Notes: a model not told the origin generated them from the sequence alone. A stretch of DNA of 64,000 nucleotides from JAKVBK01 sp022447275 (GCA_047125605.1 CP138932.1:3410001-3474000); one strand, 5' to 3'; numbered from the stretch's first letter, positions 19,567 to 29,561 are shown. Numbers and translations: made by a program.

Positions 19567-20685
19567 TCAGACGCGCATCGGCATGACCACATAAATGGCG
19601 GAGGCGTCAGAGCCTTCGCGCATCAGGGTCGGATCCCCGGCCGAGTTGAACATGAAGACGGCGTTCTCACGGTCAACCTGGCTGGCAATTTCCAGCAGAT
19701 ACTTTGCGTTAAAACCGATCTCGAGATGCTCATCGCCATAGGCCACGGCAAGCTCTTCCTCTGCCGCCCCACTGTCAGGGGCGTTGACCGACAGAACAAG
19801 GCGATCCTCGTCCATGGACAACTTCACCGCGCGGGATCGCTCAGAGGAAACCGTCGCCACCCGGTCTACAGCTTTGGCAAATTCGGAGGCGTCAACCTCA
19901 AGCTTGCGGGCATTATTGGCGGGAATAACGCGGGTATAATCCGGGAAGGTGCCGTCGATCACTTTTGACGTCAACGTTATTTCCGGCGTGGCGAACCGCA
20001 CTTTTGTCTCGGAGACAGACACGGCGATCACCGCATCATCGTCATCAAGCAGTTTGCGCATCTCGCCTACGGTTTTGCGCGGCACGATCACGCCGTGCAT
20101 CTCATCGGCGCCTTCAGGCAGGGGCGCATCAATGCGGGCCAGCCGGTGGCCATCAGTGGCCACGCAACGCAGTGCAGGGCCATCTTCGCCCTGCGCCACA
20201 TGCATATAGACGCCGTTCAGATAGTAGCGCGTCTCTTCCGTGGAAATCGCAAATTTCGACTTGTCGAAAAGTCGGCGTAGCATCGGGGCAGGGGCCGCAA
20301 AATTCGATGTGTATTCGCTGCTCGCCATCACGGGGAAATCCTCGCGTGGCAGCGTTGCCAGAGAAAAGTTGGACCGGCCGGCCTCAACTGTCAGCCGCTC
20401 GGTTGCCGGATCAGCCGTTAAGCGCACAAGTGCTCCGTCGGGCAGCTTGCGAACGATCTCATGCAGCGTGACAGCCGATACGGTTGTTGCGCCCGCGCGC
20501 TCCACTTGGGCTGCGATTCTGTCGACTACTTCTACATCGAGATCCGTAGCGCGGAAGCTGGCCATATCGCCCTCCGCCTCAATCAACACGTTTGCCAGGA
20601 TCGGAATCGTGTTGCGACGTTCGACGACTGATTGCGCTTGTGACACCGCGCGCAACAGGCTTGCGCGCTCAATGCTGATTTTCAT
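19567..20685 (-). CDS. dnaN: DNA polymerase III beta sliding clamp
   Basis: 372 aa, the usual beta-clamp length. Starts MKISIERASLLRAVSQAQSV after a GGAGCGGTGGG ribosome-binding site; an in-frame ATG ten codons upstream is less family-like. Ends with the conserved MREGSDASAIYVVMPMRV. It tethers the replicative polymerase to DNA. Confidence 0.97.
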   Translation of the reverse strand: MKISIERASLLRAVSQAQSVVERRNTIPILANVLIEAEGDMASFRATDLDVEVVDRIAAQVERAGATTVSAVTLHEIVRKLPDGALVRLTADPATERLTVEAGRSNFSLATLPREDFPVMASSEYTSNFAAPAPMLRRLFDKSKFAISTEETRYYLNGVYMHVAQGEDGPALRCVATDGHRLARIDAPLPEGADEMHGVIVPRKTVGEMRKLLDDDDAVIAVSVSETKVRFATPEITLTSKVIDGTFPDYTRVIPANNARKLEVDASEFAKAVDRVATVSSERSRAVKLSMDEDRLVLSVNAPDSGAAEEELAVAYGDEHLEIGFNAKYLLEIASQVDRENAVFMFNSAGDPTLMREGSDASAIYVVMPMRV

Positions 20686-20786
20686 CCCACCGCTCCGTAT
20701 TGCTGGGGCGCTCACCTTATCGGCAAACCCCCGGCGTGCAAGGCCTTTGGCGAATTCTTCGCTGTATTATCAGAGGGGTCAAGCGG

Positions 20787-22211
20787 TCATGCCTCCAAGG
20801 CGCGGCGCAACAGTTCAAGATCCTCTGCGATCTGGTGATCGGTTTCCTTTAGTTCGTCGATGCGACGCACCGCATGGATCACCGTCGTGTGGTCACGACC
20901 GCCAAACCTGCGCCCGATCTCAGGAAGTGAGCGGGAGGTCAGGTTTTTGGCAAGATACATCGCAATTTGCCGCGGGCGCGCGATGGTACGATGGCGCTTG
21001 GGGCCGATCATGTCGCTCAGGCGCATGTTGTAGTGTTCGGCCACCTTGCGCTGGATTTCTTCCACGGTCACTTTGCGATCAGAGGCGCGCAGCACATCGG
21101 CAAGACAATCCTGGGCAAGATCGAGAGTGATTTCGCGGCCAACGAGGCTGGCAAAGGCAAAGAGCTTGGTCAGCGCGCCTTCAAGCACACGCACGTTCGT
21201 TGAGATGCGATGGGCCAGGAACTCCAGCACGCCATCTGCGATCGTCAGGTCGCGGTACAATTCGCGATATTGCTCGACTTTTTGTTGCAGAATTCCGAGA
21301 CGCAGTTCGTAGTCCGTAGGGTGCAGATCCACCACCAAGCCGCATTGCAGGCGGCTTGCGATCCGGTCTTCAAGATCCTTGATTTCGCCCGGAGCCCGAT
21401 CAGCAGACAGGATGATCTGCTTGTTCTGGTCGACCAAGGCATTGAAAGTATGAAAGAACTCTTCCTGTGTGCTGTCTTTTCCGGCGATGAATTGGACATC
21501 ATCCACCATCAGCACATCCACAGATCGGAACAGCTCCTTGAACTGCATGACCGATTTGTCCCGCAGGGCTTGCACAAAGCGGTACATGAAGCGTTCAGCA
21601 GACAGGTAGAGCACTTTCAAATCGGGGCGTTCTGTCTGCAACTGCCATGCGATTGCGTGCATGAGGTGGGTTTTACCGAGGCCAACGCCGCCATAGAGAA
21701 ACAGCGGGTTGAAGGCCACGGGGCCCCCTTCGGCCACGCGCCGGGCCGCAGCATGGGCGAGGGCATTTGGCTTGCCGACGACGAAACTGTCGAAGGTGAA
21801 GCGGCGATCAAGCGGCGCGCCGGGCAGATCTTCATCCAGCATGTGAGACGACGCTGGCTTTTGTGCGCCGGAACGGCTGTCTGAGGAGCGCGCTGTGGCT
21901 TTGGGAACTGGGCTGCCGACCTGTGCAGGCGATGGCACTTCCTTGTTTTCGGATGTGGCTGTTCCGGAACTGCCCGGTACATCGAAGGCGATCCGGTGCA
22001 CTGTCTCCCCGCTTTGGGAAAGATGGCGGATGATCTGGTCGCCAAAATTCCGGGCGACCCAATTCCCCATGAAACTTGTGGGGACTTTGAAATGGACAAC
22101 ACCGCTATCGAGTGCAGCGAACTCCAGTGGTTCGATCCAAGTGAGATAATTATTGCGTCCGACTGTTTCGATCAGTTCTTCACGCACCTGCCCCCAGGTA
22201 TCAGCGTTCAT
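20787..22211 (-). CDS. dnaA: Chromosomal replication initiator DnaA
   Basis: 474 aa. Domain I (TWGQVREELIETVGRNNYLTW), a variable linker (about 80-130), the AAA+ domain with Walker A LYGGVGLGKTHL (174-181) and Walker B VDVLMVDDVQFI, and the C-terminal DNA-binding signature GGRDHTTVIHAVRRID. It binds DnaA boxes and opens the origin. It heads the dnaA-dnaN-recF block, 101 bases upstream of dnaN. Confidence 0.98.
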   Translation of the reverse strand: MNADTWGQVREELIETVGRNNYLTWIEPLEFAALDSGVVHFKVPTSFMGNWVARNFGDQIIRHLSQSGETVHRIAFDVPGSSGTATSENKEVPSPAQVGSPVPKATARSSDSRSGAQKPASSHMLDEDLPGAPLDRRFTFDSFVVGKPNALAHAAARRVAEGGPVAFNPLFLYGGVGLGKTHLMHAIAWQLQTERPDLKVLYLSAERFMYRFVQALRDKSVMQFKELFRSVDVLMVDDVQFIAGKDSTQEEFFHTFNALVDQNKQIILSADRAPGEIKDLEDRIASRLQCGLVVDLHPTDYELRLGILQQKVEQYRELYRDLTIADGVLEFLAHRISTNVRVLEGALTKLFAFASLVGREITLDLAQDCLADVLRASDRKVTVEEIQRKVAEHYNMRLSDMIGPKRHRTIARPRQIAMYLAKNLTSRSLPEIGRRFGGRDHTTVIHAVRRIDELKETDHQIAEDLELLRRALEA

Positions 22212-22625
22212 GCCTCAGACTTCCTCATTTTTATATTTGGGGCGGTAACCACCTACCCGACCCATTCGCACACAGAGCCTCGACACGACGCAAAGACGCG
22301 GATTTTCATCCAAAACCCTGCAGCCCGGTTTTCCGGATCTCGCAGTCTTTCGGCAAAGCACCTCCCTCAGCCGGAATTCTCATTCAGGCATAATGCATTG
22401 TCGACAGATCGATTTTTTAGACCCCAACCCCACTATTCGCGCCGCGTGTTCCCCAACAACACGTCGCGCAGCGGCAGGTCACGTCCTCGCTCATGAGTCG
22501 CTCACATAAAGGTGTAGCAACCTAAAGAAGCGGCGCGCAACAGAACTTCAAACTTGACTTGAAATTACCGCTCCGAATCTGGCGGAGGGCTTTGATCTGA
22601 CGGCGCAATTAATTTTTGGGTCTTC
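22212..22625. other. dnaA-rpsT intergenic region, candidate origin or promoter region
   Basis: About 410 bases without a supported gene. In relatives the origin can lie between rpsT and dnaA, but I found no exact TTATCCACA box on either strand here. There is an AT-rich patch near 22418 (GATTTTTTAG). It must at least contain the dnaA promoter. Confidence 0.4.
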
Positions 22626-22658
22626 CCAAAAGCAAAACACCCCGCCGAGGCGAGGTGT
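22626..22658 (-). terminator. Rho-independent terminator of rpsT
   Basis: On the minus strand, a 10-bp stem (ACACCTCGCC with GGCGGGGTGT, including a G-T pair) is followed by TTTTGCTTTT. It starts 26 bases after the rpsT stop. Confidence 0.8.
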
Positions 22659-22684
22659 CTAGAAACTTACTAAGTGCTGCGAAT

Positions 22685-22951
22685 TTATGCAGACAGCGCC
22701 TTAACGCGGGCAGACAGGCGCGACATTTTCCGTGCTACGGTGTTCTTGTGAAGAACACCTTTGGTGACGCCCCGCATCATTTCGGGCTGGGCGGCCTGCA
22801 GTGCTGCTTTTGCGGCTGCCGCGTCGCCAGAGGCAATGGCCTCTTCGACTTTGCGCAGATAGGTGCGGATGCGCGAACGACGGGCTTTGTTGATTGCGAA
22901 ACGGCGCTCATTCTGGCGCGCGCGCTTTTTTGCTTGGGGCGAATTTGCCAT
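22685..22951 (-). CDS. rpsT: 30S ribosomal protein S20
   Basis: 88 aa. MANSPQAKKRARQNERRFAI and the basic, alanine-rich helical body (KVEEAIASGDAAAAKAALQA, KGVLHKNTVARKMSRL) are typical of S20, which binds 16S rRNA. It is monocistronic here, with its own terminator, upstream of dnaA as in other Rhodobacteraceae. Confidence 0.98.
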   Translation of the reverse strand: MANSPQAKKRARQNERRFAINKARRSRIRTYLRKVEEAIASGDAAAAKAALQAAQPEMMRGVTKGVLHKNTVARKMSRLSARVKALSA

Positions 22952-23160
22952 GACGTGTCTCTTTTCTCGAAGCTGACCTTAGGATCGGGTCAGATAAAAC
23001 TGTTTCGCGCGGAGCACCCGATCCCGGGTTTTGTTACCGGGCCATCTGGCCAAAAAGCGGGCCTCACACGCATGTCTGGCGCGCTCATAGCCCGACAAGT
23101 GCCACGATGCAACGTGATTCGCGTGTTCAGGCCAAATCCGGTCGCAACCGCAACCACGCG

Positions 23161-23937
23161 CTACTTGTCGCGGAACTGTGGTTCACGCTTTTCAAGAAAG
23201 GCGGCCATCCCTTCGGATTGATCTTCGGTAGCGAACAGCATGTGGAACATGCGGCGCTCAAACAAAAGGCCCTCGCGCAGCGGCACCTCGTAGCTCCGGT
23301 TCACCGCCTCTTTCACGGCCATGACGGTGACGGCTGATTTCTCAGTGATTTTCTGGGCCGCGGCAATGGTTTCTTCCATCAGCTTCTTGGCTGGAACGAC
23401 ACGGCTGACAAGGCCTGCCCGTTCGGCTTCGGTGGCATCCATGAACCGTCCGGTCAGATGCATGTCCATCGATTTGGATTTTCCGGTGAAGCGCGTCAGG
23501 CGCTGGGTTCCGCCGATCCCGGCTACAACACCCAGATTGATCTCTGGCTGGCCGAATTTCGCGGTCTCGGAGGCGATAATGAAGTCCGCCATCATCGCCA
23601 ACTCGCACCCACCGCCCAAAGCATAGCCGGACACTGCCGCAATGATCGGCTTTCGGCAGCGCAACATTTGTTCGATGTCGCCGCCGAACATATCGGATGT
23701 GAAGACGTCCACGAAGGACCTATCGGCCATCTCGCTGATATCAGCGCCTGCGGCAAAGGCCTTATCCGACCCTGTCAAAACGATGCACCGCACTTTGTCG
23801 CTTTCATCGGCTTCCCGCAGCGCCTGAGACAATTCTGTTAGCAAGGCAGCGTTCAGAGCATTCAGCGCGTCTGGCCGGTCCAGTTTGATTACACAGACGT
23901 GGTCGTTGATCTCGACGATCAGGTTCTCATAGGCCAT
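23161..23937 (-). CDS. Enoyl-CoA hydratase (crotonase family)
   Basis: 258 aa. It hydrates trans-2-enoyl-CoA in fatty acid oxidation. Visible motifs: FAAGADISEM (CoA and oxyanion-hole loop), GYALGGGCELAMMADF with the catalytic region, and the C-terminal FLEKREPQFRDK. The start MAYENLIVEINDHVCVIKLD is chosen over upstream in-frame codons that run into the mutM side. It is not next to other beta-oxidation genes. Confidence 0.93.
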   Translation of the reverse strand: MAYENLIVEINDHVCVIKLDRPDALNALNAALLTELSQALREADESDKVRCIVLTGSDKAFAAGADISEMADRSFVDVFTSDMFGGDIEQMLRCRKPIIAAVSGYALGGGCELAMMADFIIASETAKFGQPEINLGVVAGIGGTQRLTRFTGKSKSMDMHLTGRFMDATEAERAGLVSRVVPAKKLMEETIAAAQKITEKSAVTVMAVKEAVNRSYEVPLREGLLFERRMFHMLFATEDQSEGMAAFLEKREPQFRDK

Positions 23938-24052
23938 CAACTGGCTCCGTGCTGTTGCGGTGACCGCGAGGCTTACCATTGTCGCAACGTCGCGCAAGGG
24001 TCTTTCGCGGCCGCTTGTGCCCGATCCAAGGCCTTGGACGTGACGTTTCAGC

Positions 24053-24904
24053 CTAACGTTGGCAGGTGGGACAATAGAAACTCGACCGGCCCGATTGCAC
24101 AAGTCGTCGCACGTCGCTGGTGCAGCCCGGCGTGACGCAAGGCGCGCCTTCTCTGCCATAGACGCGGAATGTATGCTGGAAATATCCAAGCTCACCATCA
24201 GCTTGGCGGTAGTCACGCAAAGAGGATCCGCCCGCCTCGATGGCCTCGCTCAACACGTCTCGAATGATCGGAACAAGCGCCGCCGTGCGCTTCGCAGAGA
24301 TCCGGCCCGCCTTCCGGGTGGGGGCGATGCCTGCCCGAAACAGCGCCTCACAGACATAAATATTGCCAAGCCCGGCCACTACGCGCTGGTCCAGCAAAGC
24401 TGCCTTAACAGGCGTCGCCTTGCCTGAAAATTGGGCAACAAGGTAGTCTTCGTGAAAGGCGTTACCTAGCGGTTCGGGCCCAAGGCCACGCATCATCCGG
24501 TGCGAGTCGATCTGCTGCGTGTCGACCAGATCCATCGCCCCAAAACGACGAGCGTCGTTATAGGTAATCTGGGCGCCATCCCTCGTCTTGAGCACAACAT
24601 GATCGTGTTTTTGCGGGGCGGGGTGGTCGTGATAAAATTGCCCGATCTGGGCCCCGGATATTTGGATCCGTCCCGACATGCCGAGATGCACGATTAGCGT
24701 CTCACCACTGTCGAGATCGGCCAGAATGTATTTCGACCTGCGGCGCAAAGCGGTTACCTTGCGCCCAGTCAGCCGGGCGGACATGTCAGGTGGCAGGGGC
24801 CAACGCAAATCAGGCCGATTGACCTGCGCTTGCGCAATGACGGCCCCCTCGAGCACAGGCAAAAGGCCTCGGCGGACAGTTTCGACCTCTGGCAATTCCG
24901 GCAT
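24053..24904 (-). CDS. mutM: Formamidopyrimidine-DNA glycosylase
   Basis: 283 aa. The start MPELPEVETVRRGL puts the catalytic Pro2 and Glu3 at the mature N-terminus, which fixes the start codon; the open frame extends 31 codons further upstream. It removes 8-oxoguanine and FapyG and cleaves the strand. The C-terminus has the zinc finger C-x4-C-x16-C-x2-C ending YCPTCQR, and the helix-two-turn-helix residues KAALLDQRVVAGLGNIYVCE are intact. It is divergent from ubiE. Confidence 0.97.
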   Translation of the reverse strand: MPELPEVETVRRGLLPVLEGAVIAQAQVNRPDLRWPLPPDMSARLTGRKVTALRRRSKYILADLDSGETLIVHLGMSGRIQISGAQIGQFYHDHPAPQKHDHVVLKTRDGAQITYNDARRFGAMDLVDTQQIDSHRMMRGLGPEPLGNAFHEDYLVAQFSGKATPVKAALLDQRVVAGLGNIYVCEALFRAGIAPTRKAGRISAKRTAALVPIIRDVLSEAIEAGGSSLRDYRQADGELGYFQHTFRVYGREGAPCVTPGCTSDVRRLVQSGRSSFYCPTCQR

Positions 24905-25014
24905 GAAGCGGCCTCCTGACGCGCGTCGGGGCGATCCCGGCGCATTGTAACCCGGTTGGGGCGCTTTATAAGGAAGTCTGAACGAAGCCGACTGCAAGAG
25001 GGATTGCGCAAATC

Positions 25015-25764
25015 ATGGATGATCAGGGCAAAACCACACATTTCGGAAACCAGACCGTTGCCGAGGACGAAAAGGCGGGGCTGGTGCAGGGTGTCTTTAC
25101 CTCTGTTGCATCCCGCTATGACGTCATGAACGATCTGATGAGCGTCGGCATCCATCGCGTTTGGAAAGACGCCATGATGGACTGGCTCGCCCCGCGAAAT
25201 GGGGCGCGTCTGCTGGACGTTGCAGGTGGGACGGGGGACATCGCGTTCCGCTTTCTTAAGCGGGCACCTGCCGCGCAGGCCACGGTATGTGACCTCACCG
25301 CGTCGATGTTGGAGGCGGGGCGGAAGCGGGCCGAGGCTGAACATCTCTCCGATCGGCTTGAATGGCTGGTTGGGGATGCAATGGCGTTGCCCTTCGAGGA
25401 CAACAGCTTTGACGTCTACACGATCAGCTTTGGCATTCGGAATGTCACTCGCATCGAAGATGCGCTCAGTGAGGCCTACCGCGTGCTCAAACCTGGGGGG
25501 AGGCTCATGGTGCTGGAGTTCAGCCAAATCCCAAACGATGGGCTGCAGTGGATGTATGACAGATATTCCTACAACGTCATCCCTGCAATGGGACAGGCCG
25601 TGACCGGGGATCGTGACAGCTACCAGTACCTTGTCGAGTCGATCCGCAAGTTTCCACAGCAGGATGTTTTTGCCCGTATGATTTCGGATGCAGGATTTGG
25701 GCAGGTGAAATACCGCAACCTGACAATGGGCATTGCCGCGTTGCACTCCGGTTGGAAGCTCTAA
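25015..25764 (+). CDS. ubiE: Ubiquinone C-methyltransferase UbiE
   Basis: 249 aa. Uses SAM to C-methylate the benzoquinol ring in ubiquinone synthesis. The signature YDVMNDLMSVGIHRVWKD, the SAM loop LLDVAGGTGDIAFRF, and the second signature RVLKPGGRLMVLEFSQ are visible. ubiB starts four bases after its stop, giving a ubiquinone operon. Confidence 0.97.
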   Translation: MDDQGKTTHFGNQTVAEDEKAGLVQGVFTSVASRYDVMNDLMSVGIHRVWKDAMMDWLAPRNGARLLDVAGGTGDIAFRFLKRAPAAQATVCDLTASMLEAGRKRAEAEHLSDRLEWLVGDAMALPFEDNSFDVYTISFGIRNVTRIEDALSEAYRVLKPGGRLMVLEFSQIPNDGLQWMYDRYSYNVIPAMGQAVTGDRDSYQYLVESIRKFPQQDVFARMISDAGFGQVKYRNLTMGIAALHSGWKL

Positions 25765-25767
25765 GCA

Positions 25768-27297
25768 GTGCGGGGCCCTCACAATATTTGGCGGCTGATC
25801 CGCACCGGCGCCACCTTCGAGCGTACGGGAGCGATGGGGGCGGTGCTTGAGGCGATGGACGCGCCGGCCGGCACCCGCCTTGCCGCGCGTTTGCTGGGCT
25901 GGCCCTTCAAATGGCTGGGCCTGCGGGGGGATCCCAGCATGCCGCCAGTGCCCCGCGCCCTGACAGCGCTGGGCCCAGCCTACATCAAGTTTGGCCAAAT
26001 TCTCTCGACACGGCCAGATGTGGTTGGCGTGGATTTGGCGCGACAGATGCGCGTTCTGCAGGATGAATTGCCCCCGTTTCCCAAAGCGCAAGCCCTGCAG
26101 GTTTTGCGGGAAGACCTGTCTGTGCCTGTGGATAAGGTGTTTTCAGAATTCTCAGAACCTGTCGCCGCGGCCTCGATCGCGCAGGTGCACCGCGCGCGTG
26201 TCGCCGAGACTGGGCAGGAAGTCGCTGTCAAAGTGTTGCGACCAGGGATTGTGAAGGCTTTCCGAAAGGACATCGACGCCTTTTACCTTGCTGCATCGAT
26301 GATCCAGATGCTGTCGCCCGCGTCGCGCCGTCTGCGCCCGCTCGATGTGATTGAGCATTTCGACGGTGTTGTCATGGGCGAGTTGGATTTACGGCTTGAG
26401 ACATCGTCTGCGGCAGAATTTGCCGCCAACACGGAAAAGGATGAGGGCTTCCGGGTGCCGGAGGTACTTTGGTCCTTATCCGGCCGTCGTTGCATGACCT
26501 TGGAGTGGGCGCCAGGAGTGCCTGCAAGCGATATCGCAGGGCTGGATAGGTATGGTGTCGACCGCGACGAGTTGGGCGAACGCGTGCTGCGCATGTTCCT
26601 CAGCCATGCGCTTCGTGACGGGTATTTTCATGCCGACATGCATCAGGGAAACTTGAAGATCACCGCTGAAGGAGAACTAATTGCTCTGGATTTCGGTATC
26701 ATGGGTCGGCTCGATCCGTATACGCGCAAAGTGTATGCCGAGATCCTTTTCGGCTTCATCCGGAAGGATTATCGCCGCGTGGCGGAGGTACATTTCGAAG
26801 CTGGATATGTGCCGGCTGATCAGGATATCGACGAGTTCGCCCGCGCTTTGAGATCCGTCGGTGAACCGATCTTTGGTATGGACGCCTCCCGCATCTCAAT
26901 GGCCAAGCTGCTGACTTATCTCTTTGAGGTAACTGAAAAGTTCGGAATGGAAACCCGTACCGAGCTCATTTTGCTGCAGCGCACGATGGTGGTGGTTGAA
27001 GGTGTGGCGCGCTCTTTGAACCCGAATATCAACATCTGGCAAGTCGCCAAGCCGATTGTCGAGCAGTACATCGCCAGCCAAGTTGGCCCGCAGGCCCTGC
27101 TGCGCGATCTTGCGCGTACCGTGAGGGTGCTATCGCGCTTTGGGCCGCGCTTGCCGCGCTTGGCCGAAGAAGCTTTGATCGCTCAATCAAGCCAGCCTGA
27201 ACAACCGGTCGAGCCCAAGCGGCGCGATGGGATCTTGTGGTTTGTGATCGGTGCCCTGACGACAGCAGTTGGCGTTCTGGCGATCCAGCTGTTCTGA
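25768..27297 (+). CDS. ubiB: UbiB, atypical kinase/ATPase of ubiquinone synthesis
   Basis: 509 aa from a GTG directly after ubiE. ADCK/UbiB family proteins have a protein-kinase-like fold but act as ATPases extracting lipid precursors for ubiquinone assembly. The KxGQ motif (YIKFGQILSTRPD, 74-77), the alanine-rich nucleotide loop AAASIAQVH, EVAVKVLRPG with the conserved lysine, DMHQGNLKI and ALDFGIMGRLD are present. A C-terminal membrane helix (ILWFVIGALTTAVGVLAI) anchors it. Its stop abuts that of convergent flgD with no spacer. Confidence 0.95.
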   Translation: MRGPHNIWRLIRTGATFERTGAMGAVLEAMDAPAGTRLAARLLGWPFKWLGLRGDPSMPPVPRALTALGPAYIKFGQILSTRPDVVGVDLARQMRVLQDELPPFPKAQALQVLREDLSVPVDKVFSEFSEPVAAASIAQVHRARVAETGQEVAVKVLRPGIVKAFRKDIDAFYLAASMIQMLSPASRRLRPLDVIEHFDGVVMGELDLRLETSSAAEFAANTEKDEGFRVPEVLWSLSGRRCMTLEWAPGVPASDIAGLDRYGVDRDELGERVLRMFLSHALRDGYFHADMHQGNLKITAEGELIALDFGIMGRLDPYTRKVYAEILFGFIRKDYRRVAEVHFEAGYVPADQDIDEFARALRSVGEPIFGMDASRISMAKLLTYLFEVTEKFGMETRTELILLQRTMVVVEGVARSLNPNINIWQVAKPIVEQYIASQVGPQALLRDLARTVRVLSRFGPRLPRLAEEALIAQSSQPEQPVEPKRRDGILWFVIGALTTAVGVLAIQLF

Positions 27298-27996
27298 TCA
27301 GCTATTAGCGGGGTTTGGCTCGGCTTGCCTCAGTGCCGAAATAGCATCCGGTGTCACCTCTAACCCGCCATGCAGAAGCAACGTCGTGCCGCGAGAGCCT
27401 GTACGTGCTTCGATCACGGGCAAGTAGGCTGCAACCTCGCCATCTGGCATGTTGCCTTCCTCGGCACTATGGCGCGTTTTGAAAGTGTAGATTCCGGGTG
27501 AAAAGACTTCATTCTCGGCGTTCAGCCCATTCCAAGTGAAGTACTTATCCGTGTTTGGATTCAGGCTATATGCGGCGATCTCGCGTCCGGTTGCGTCCGA
27601 GACAACGAGTTCTGTCTCAAGCGCACCTGGCTCAAACTCAGGTTCCAGTTTGACGGGCTGCCCTGTGAAGGGAATTTCCCCGGTCACACGGGCTTCGCGC
27701 CCAAGCCAACCGGACATATCGCCGAGACCTGAGGCTTGAAGGCCGGATTTGACATCTTCCAGAAGGGAGTTTGTCTTTGTCTGTTGTTCAACGTTTGAGA
27801 AAGTGGCCAGCTGAACTGCAAAATCCTGGCTTTCGAGAGGATTGAGCGGATCTTGGTTCTCAAGTTGTGCGGTCAGCATTTTGAGGAATGTCTCAAAATC
27901 TGAACTGATCACAGAACCATTGGTGGAATTGTTTTGAGAGGCAGTGCCCGCGCTGGCGGCCTGGGTCGCGGCGGTTGTGGCGGTAATTGCGTTCAT
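27298..27996 (-). CDS. flgD: Flagellar hook assembly (hook cap) protein FlgD
   Basis: 232 aa. FlgD sits at the tip of the growing hook and guides hook-protein addition. The N-terminal core DFETFLKMLTAQLENQDPLN and FAVQLATFSNVEQQTKTN is diagnostic; the C-terminal half holds the FlgD Ig/Tudor-like domains. It follows fliK by four bases, so hook-length control and hook cap are made together. Confidence 0.95.
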   Translation of the reverse strand: MNAITATTAATQAASAGTASQNNSTNGSVISSDFETFLKMLTAQLENQDPLNPLESQDFAVQLATFSNVEQQTKTNSLLEDVKSGLQASGLGDMSGWLGREARVTGEIPFTGQPVKLEPEFEPGALETELVVSDATGREIAAYSLNPNTDKYFTWNGLNAENEVFSPGIYTFKTRHSAEEGNMPDGEVAAYLPVIEARTGSRGTTLLLHGGLEVTPDAISALRQAEPNPANS

Positions 27997-28000
27997 TATT

Positions 28001-29512
28001 TTAAATCCTTAGGTCAAGCCCCGAGCCGGCAATCGGGCTTGGGCCATGCGCTGTGGTCATGGAAGAGGTTGGGGATGTGTCGGTTGATGGGGCAGGATCC
28101 TTAGAGGATTGAGACCCTTGGTGCATGTTTTCGTGGGCGGTTTGGCCATCGGTGCTCTGCTCTTCTGCAAATTGAAACTGCACATTCTCAAAGCCATTTT
28201 CGGCCATTTCTCGGGCCAACTGCTCGATATGGCGGCGCATGAGTTCGCTTGTCTCCGGGCGCTCGGCTGCGATTGTGACAATCATGCTGGTCTCATTGCC
28301 TGCAAACGTCATTTTGAGGCGGCCAAGCTCCTCAGGATTGAGCCGCAATTCGATTTGTCCAGGCTGGCCTTGACGCGCCACATCTGCGATCTGCGCGCCA
28401 ATACTGGCGGCCTGCTGGTGTGGGGCCATGACCGCGGCGCGCGCAAAGAAGGGTTGAGATGTTTCGCTGCGTACTGCGCGGCTTGCGTCGAGGCCACCAA
28501 GAGCGGCGTCGCTGGTTTCCCCGCTGGAGGTCAGGACTGTAACGCTCTCCAAGTTGTTTGTCGGCGCCATCAGGATGCTGTCTGTTGTCTTTTGAGAGGC
28601 GTTTGGTTGAGGCGCTGCTAGGCTGTGCCCGTTTGCGCTCCGCTGCCTAAGAACTTGTTCAGTAGTTGCGACTTCAATTGGCGTTTCCATGCCTCTTTGA
28701 GAGCGTGGTATTGGTGTCGCCTGTTGAGGCGTGATGTCTGAATTTGCGATTGGACTCGGCTGTTTCCCTTGTTGATCCTTCGCGGGCAGCGCCGTTTTTC
28801 CAACTGTTGATATCGGGACTTGTAGCTGAACTTCTGGCCTTTTGGTCGGGTCAGAACTGGGCATCAAGAGCTTGTCGTCAGAAACTGAGACCGACTTCTG
28901 ATCCTGAGAAATCGGCGTTTTGGCGACGTTAGACGAGAGGTCATCTGCGGCAGGCGCCAGAGACGCTTTCACGATGGCCCCAATAGCGCCTTGGGGCGAG
29001 CGCGCCGCTGATGCTTGGCTTGTTTCTTTGACTGTAACCTGAGTCTTGGGCCGAACTTCTTGTGCTTCCTTAGGCTCCGCTGAATTTTGCCCTTGGAATT
29101 GAGCCGTCTGTGACGCGCTCTCCGGCTGGACCTTCGATGAAACTAACGTTGTCTCACTTTGGACATTCGGCAGCTGTTTCCTGCTGACTAGTTCGTTTTG
29201 GGCGGAGACTTTGGGCGTATCCGCGCCATCTTCCTGCGCTGCAGTTGGCGCAAGCGCGAGATCGCTCTGCGTCACATCTTCTTCAGGCTGCAACTTTGCA
29301 TCGATCGCGGAGGTATCGTTCTGCGGCGAACCACCGTCTGCTTCGCGGGACAGTTTTTCTTGATCCAGCGTCTCGCTAAAACTTTTGCCAACAGGCACAT
29401 CCCCATCCTGTCCAAGGGATGCGTCTTGAACACCAGGCACCTTGTTGGTTGCCGGCTTGTCGATGGCATTTCCCGGTTTAGGACCCACATCGAAGGGCAA
29501 AAGCTGTGTCAT
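28001..29512 (-). CDS. fliK: Flagellar hook-length control protein FliK
   Basis: 503 aa. A long, low-complexity, Ser/Gln/Pro-rich middle (about 20-370) acts as molecular ruler; the C-terminal domain (GQIELRLNPEELGRLKMTFA, then AERPETSELMRRHIEQLARE) matches the FliK hook-length control domain that contacts FlhB. It is divergent from flgJ across a 116-base region with a candidate regulatory box. Confidence 0.9.
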   Translation of the reverse strand: MTQLLPFDVGPKPGNAIDKPATNKVPGVQDASLGQDGDVPVGKSFSETLDQEKLSREADGGSPQNDTSAIDAKLQPEEDVTQSDLALAPTAAQEDGADTPKVSAQNELVSRKQLPNVQSETTLVSSKVQPESASQTAQFQGQNSAEPKEAQEVRPKTQVTVKETSQASAARSPQGAIGAIVKASLAPAADDLSSNVAKTPISQDQKSVSVSDDKLLMPSSDPTKRPEVQLQVPISTVGKTALPAKDQQGKQPSPIANSDITPQQATPIPRSQRGMETPIEVATTEQVLRQRSANGHSLAAPQPNASQKTTDSILMAPTNNLESVTVLTSSGETSDAALGGLDASRAVRSETSQPFFARAAVMAPHQQAASIGAQIADVARQGQPGQIELRLNPEELGRLKMTFAGNETSMIVTIAAERPETSELMRRHIEQLAREMAENGFENVQFQFAEEQSTDGQTAHENMHQGSQSSKDPAPSTDTSPTSSMTTAHGPSPIAGSGLDLRI

Positions 29513-29561
29513 GGGCGGAGCCTTCTGTCACCTGTTCCGCCACAGCAATGACGCATCAGAG

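Noticed and set aside
22212..22684. Firm oriC call next to dnaA
   Set aside because: No exact DnaA box was found; only position argues for it.
24769..26091. Minus-strand open frame (440 codons) opposite ubiE and ubiB
   Set aside because: Both ubiquinone genes are unmistakable on the other strand, and the frame shows no family pattern.
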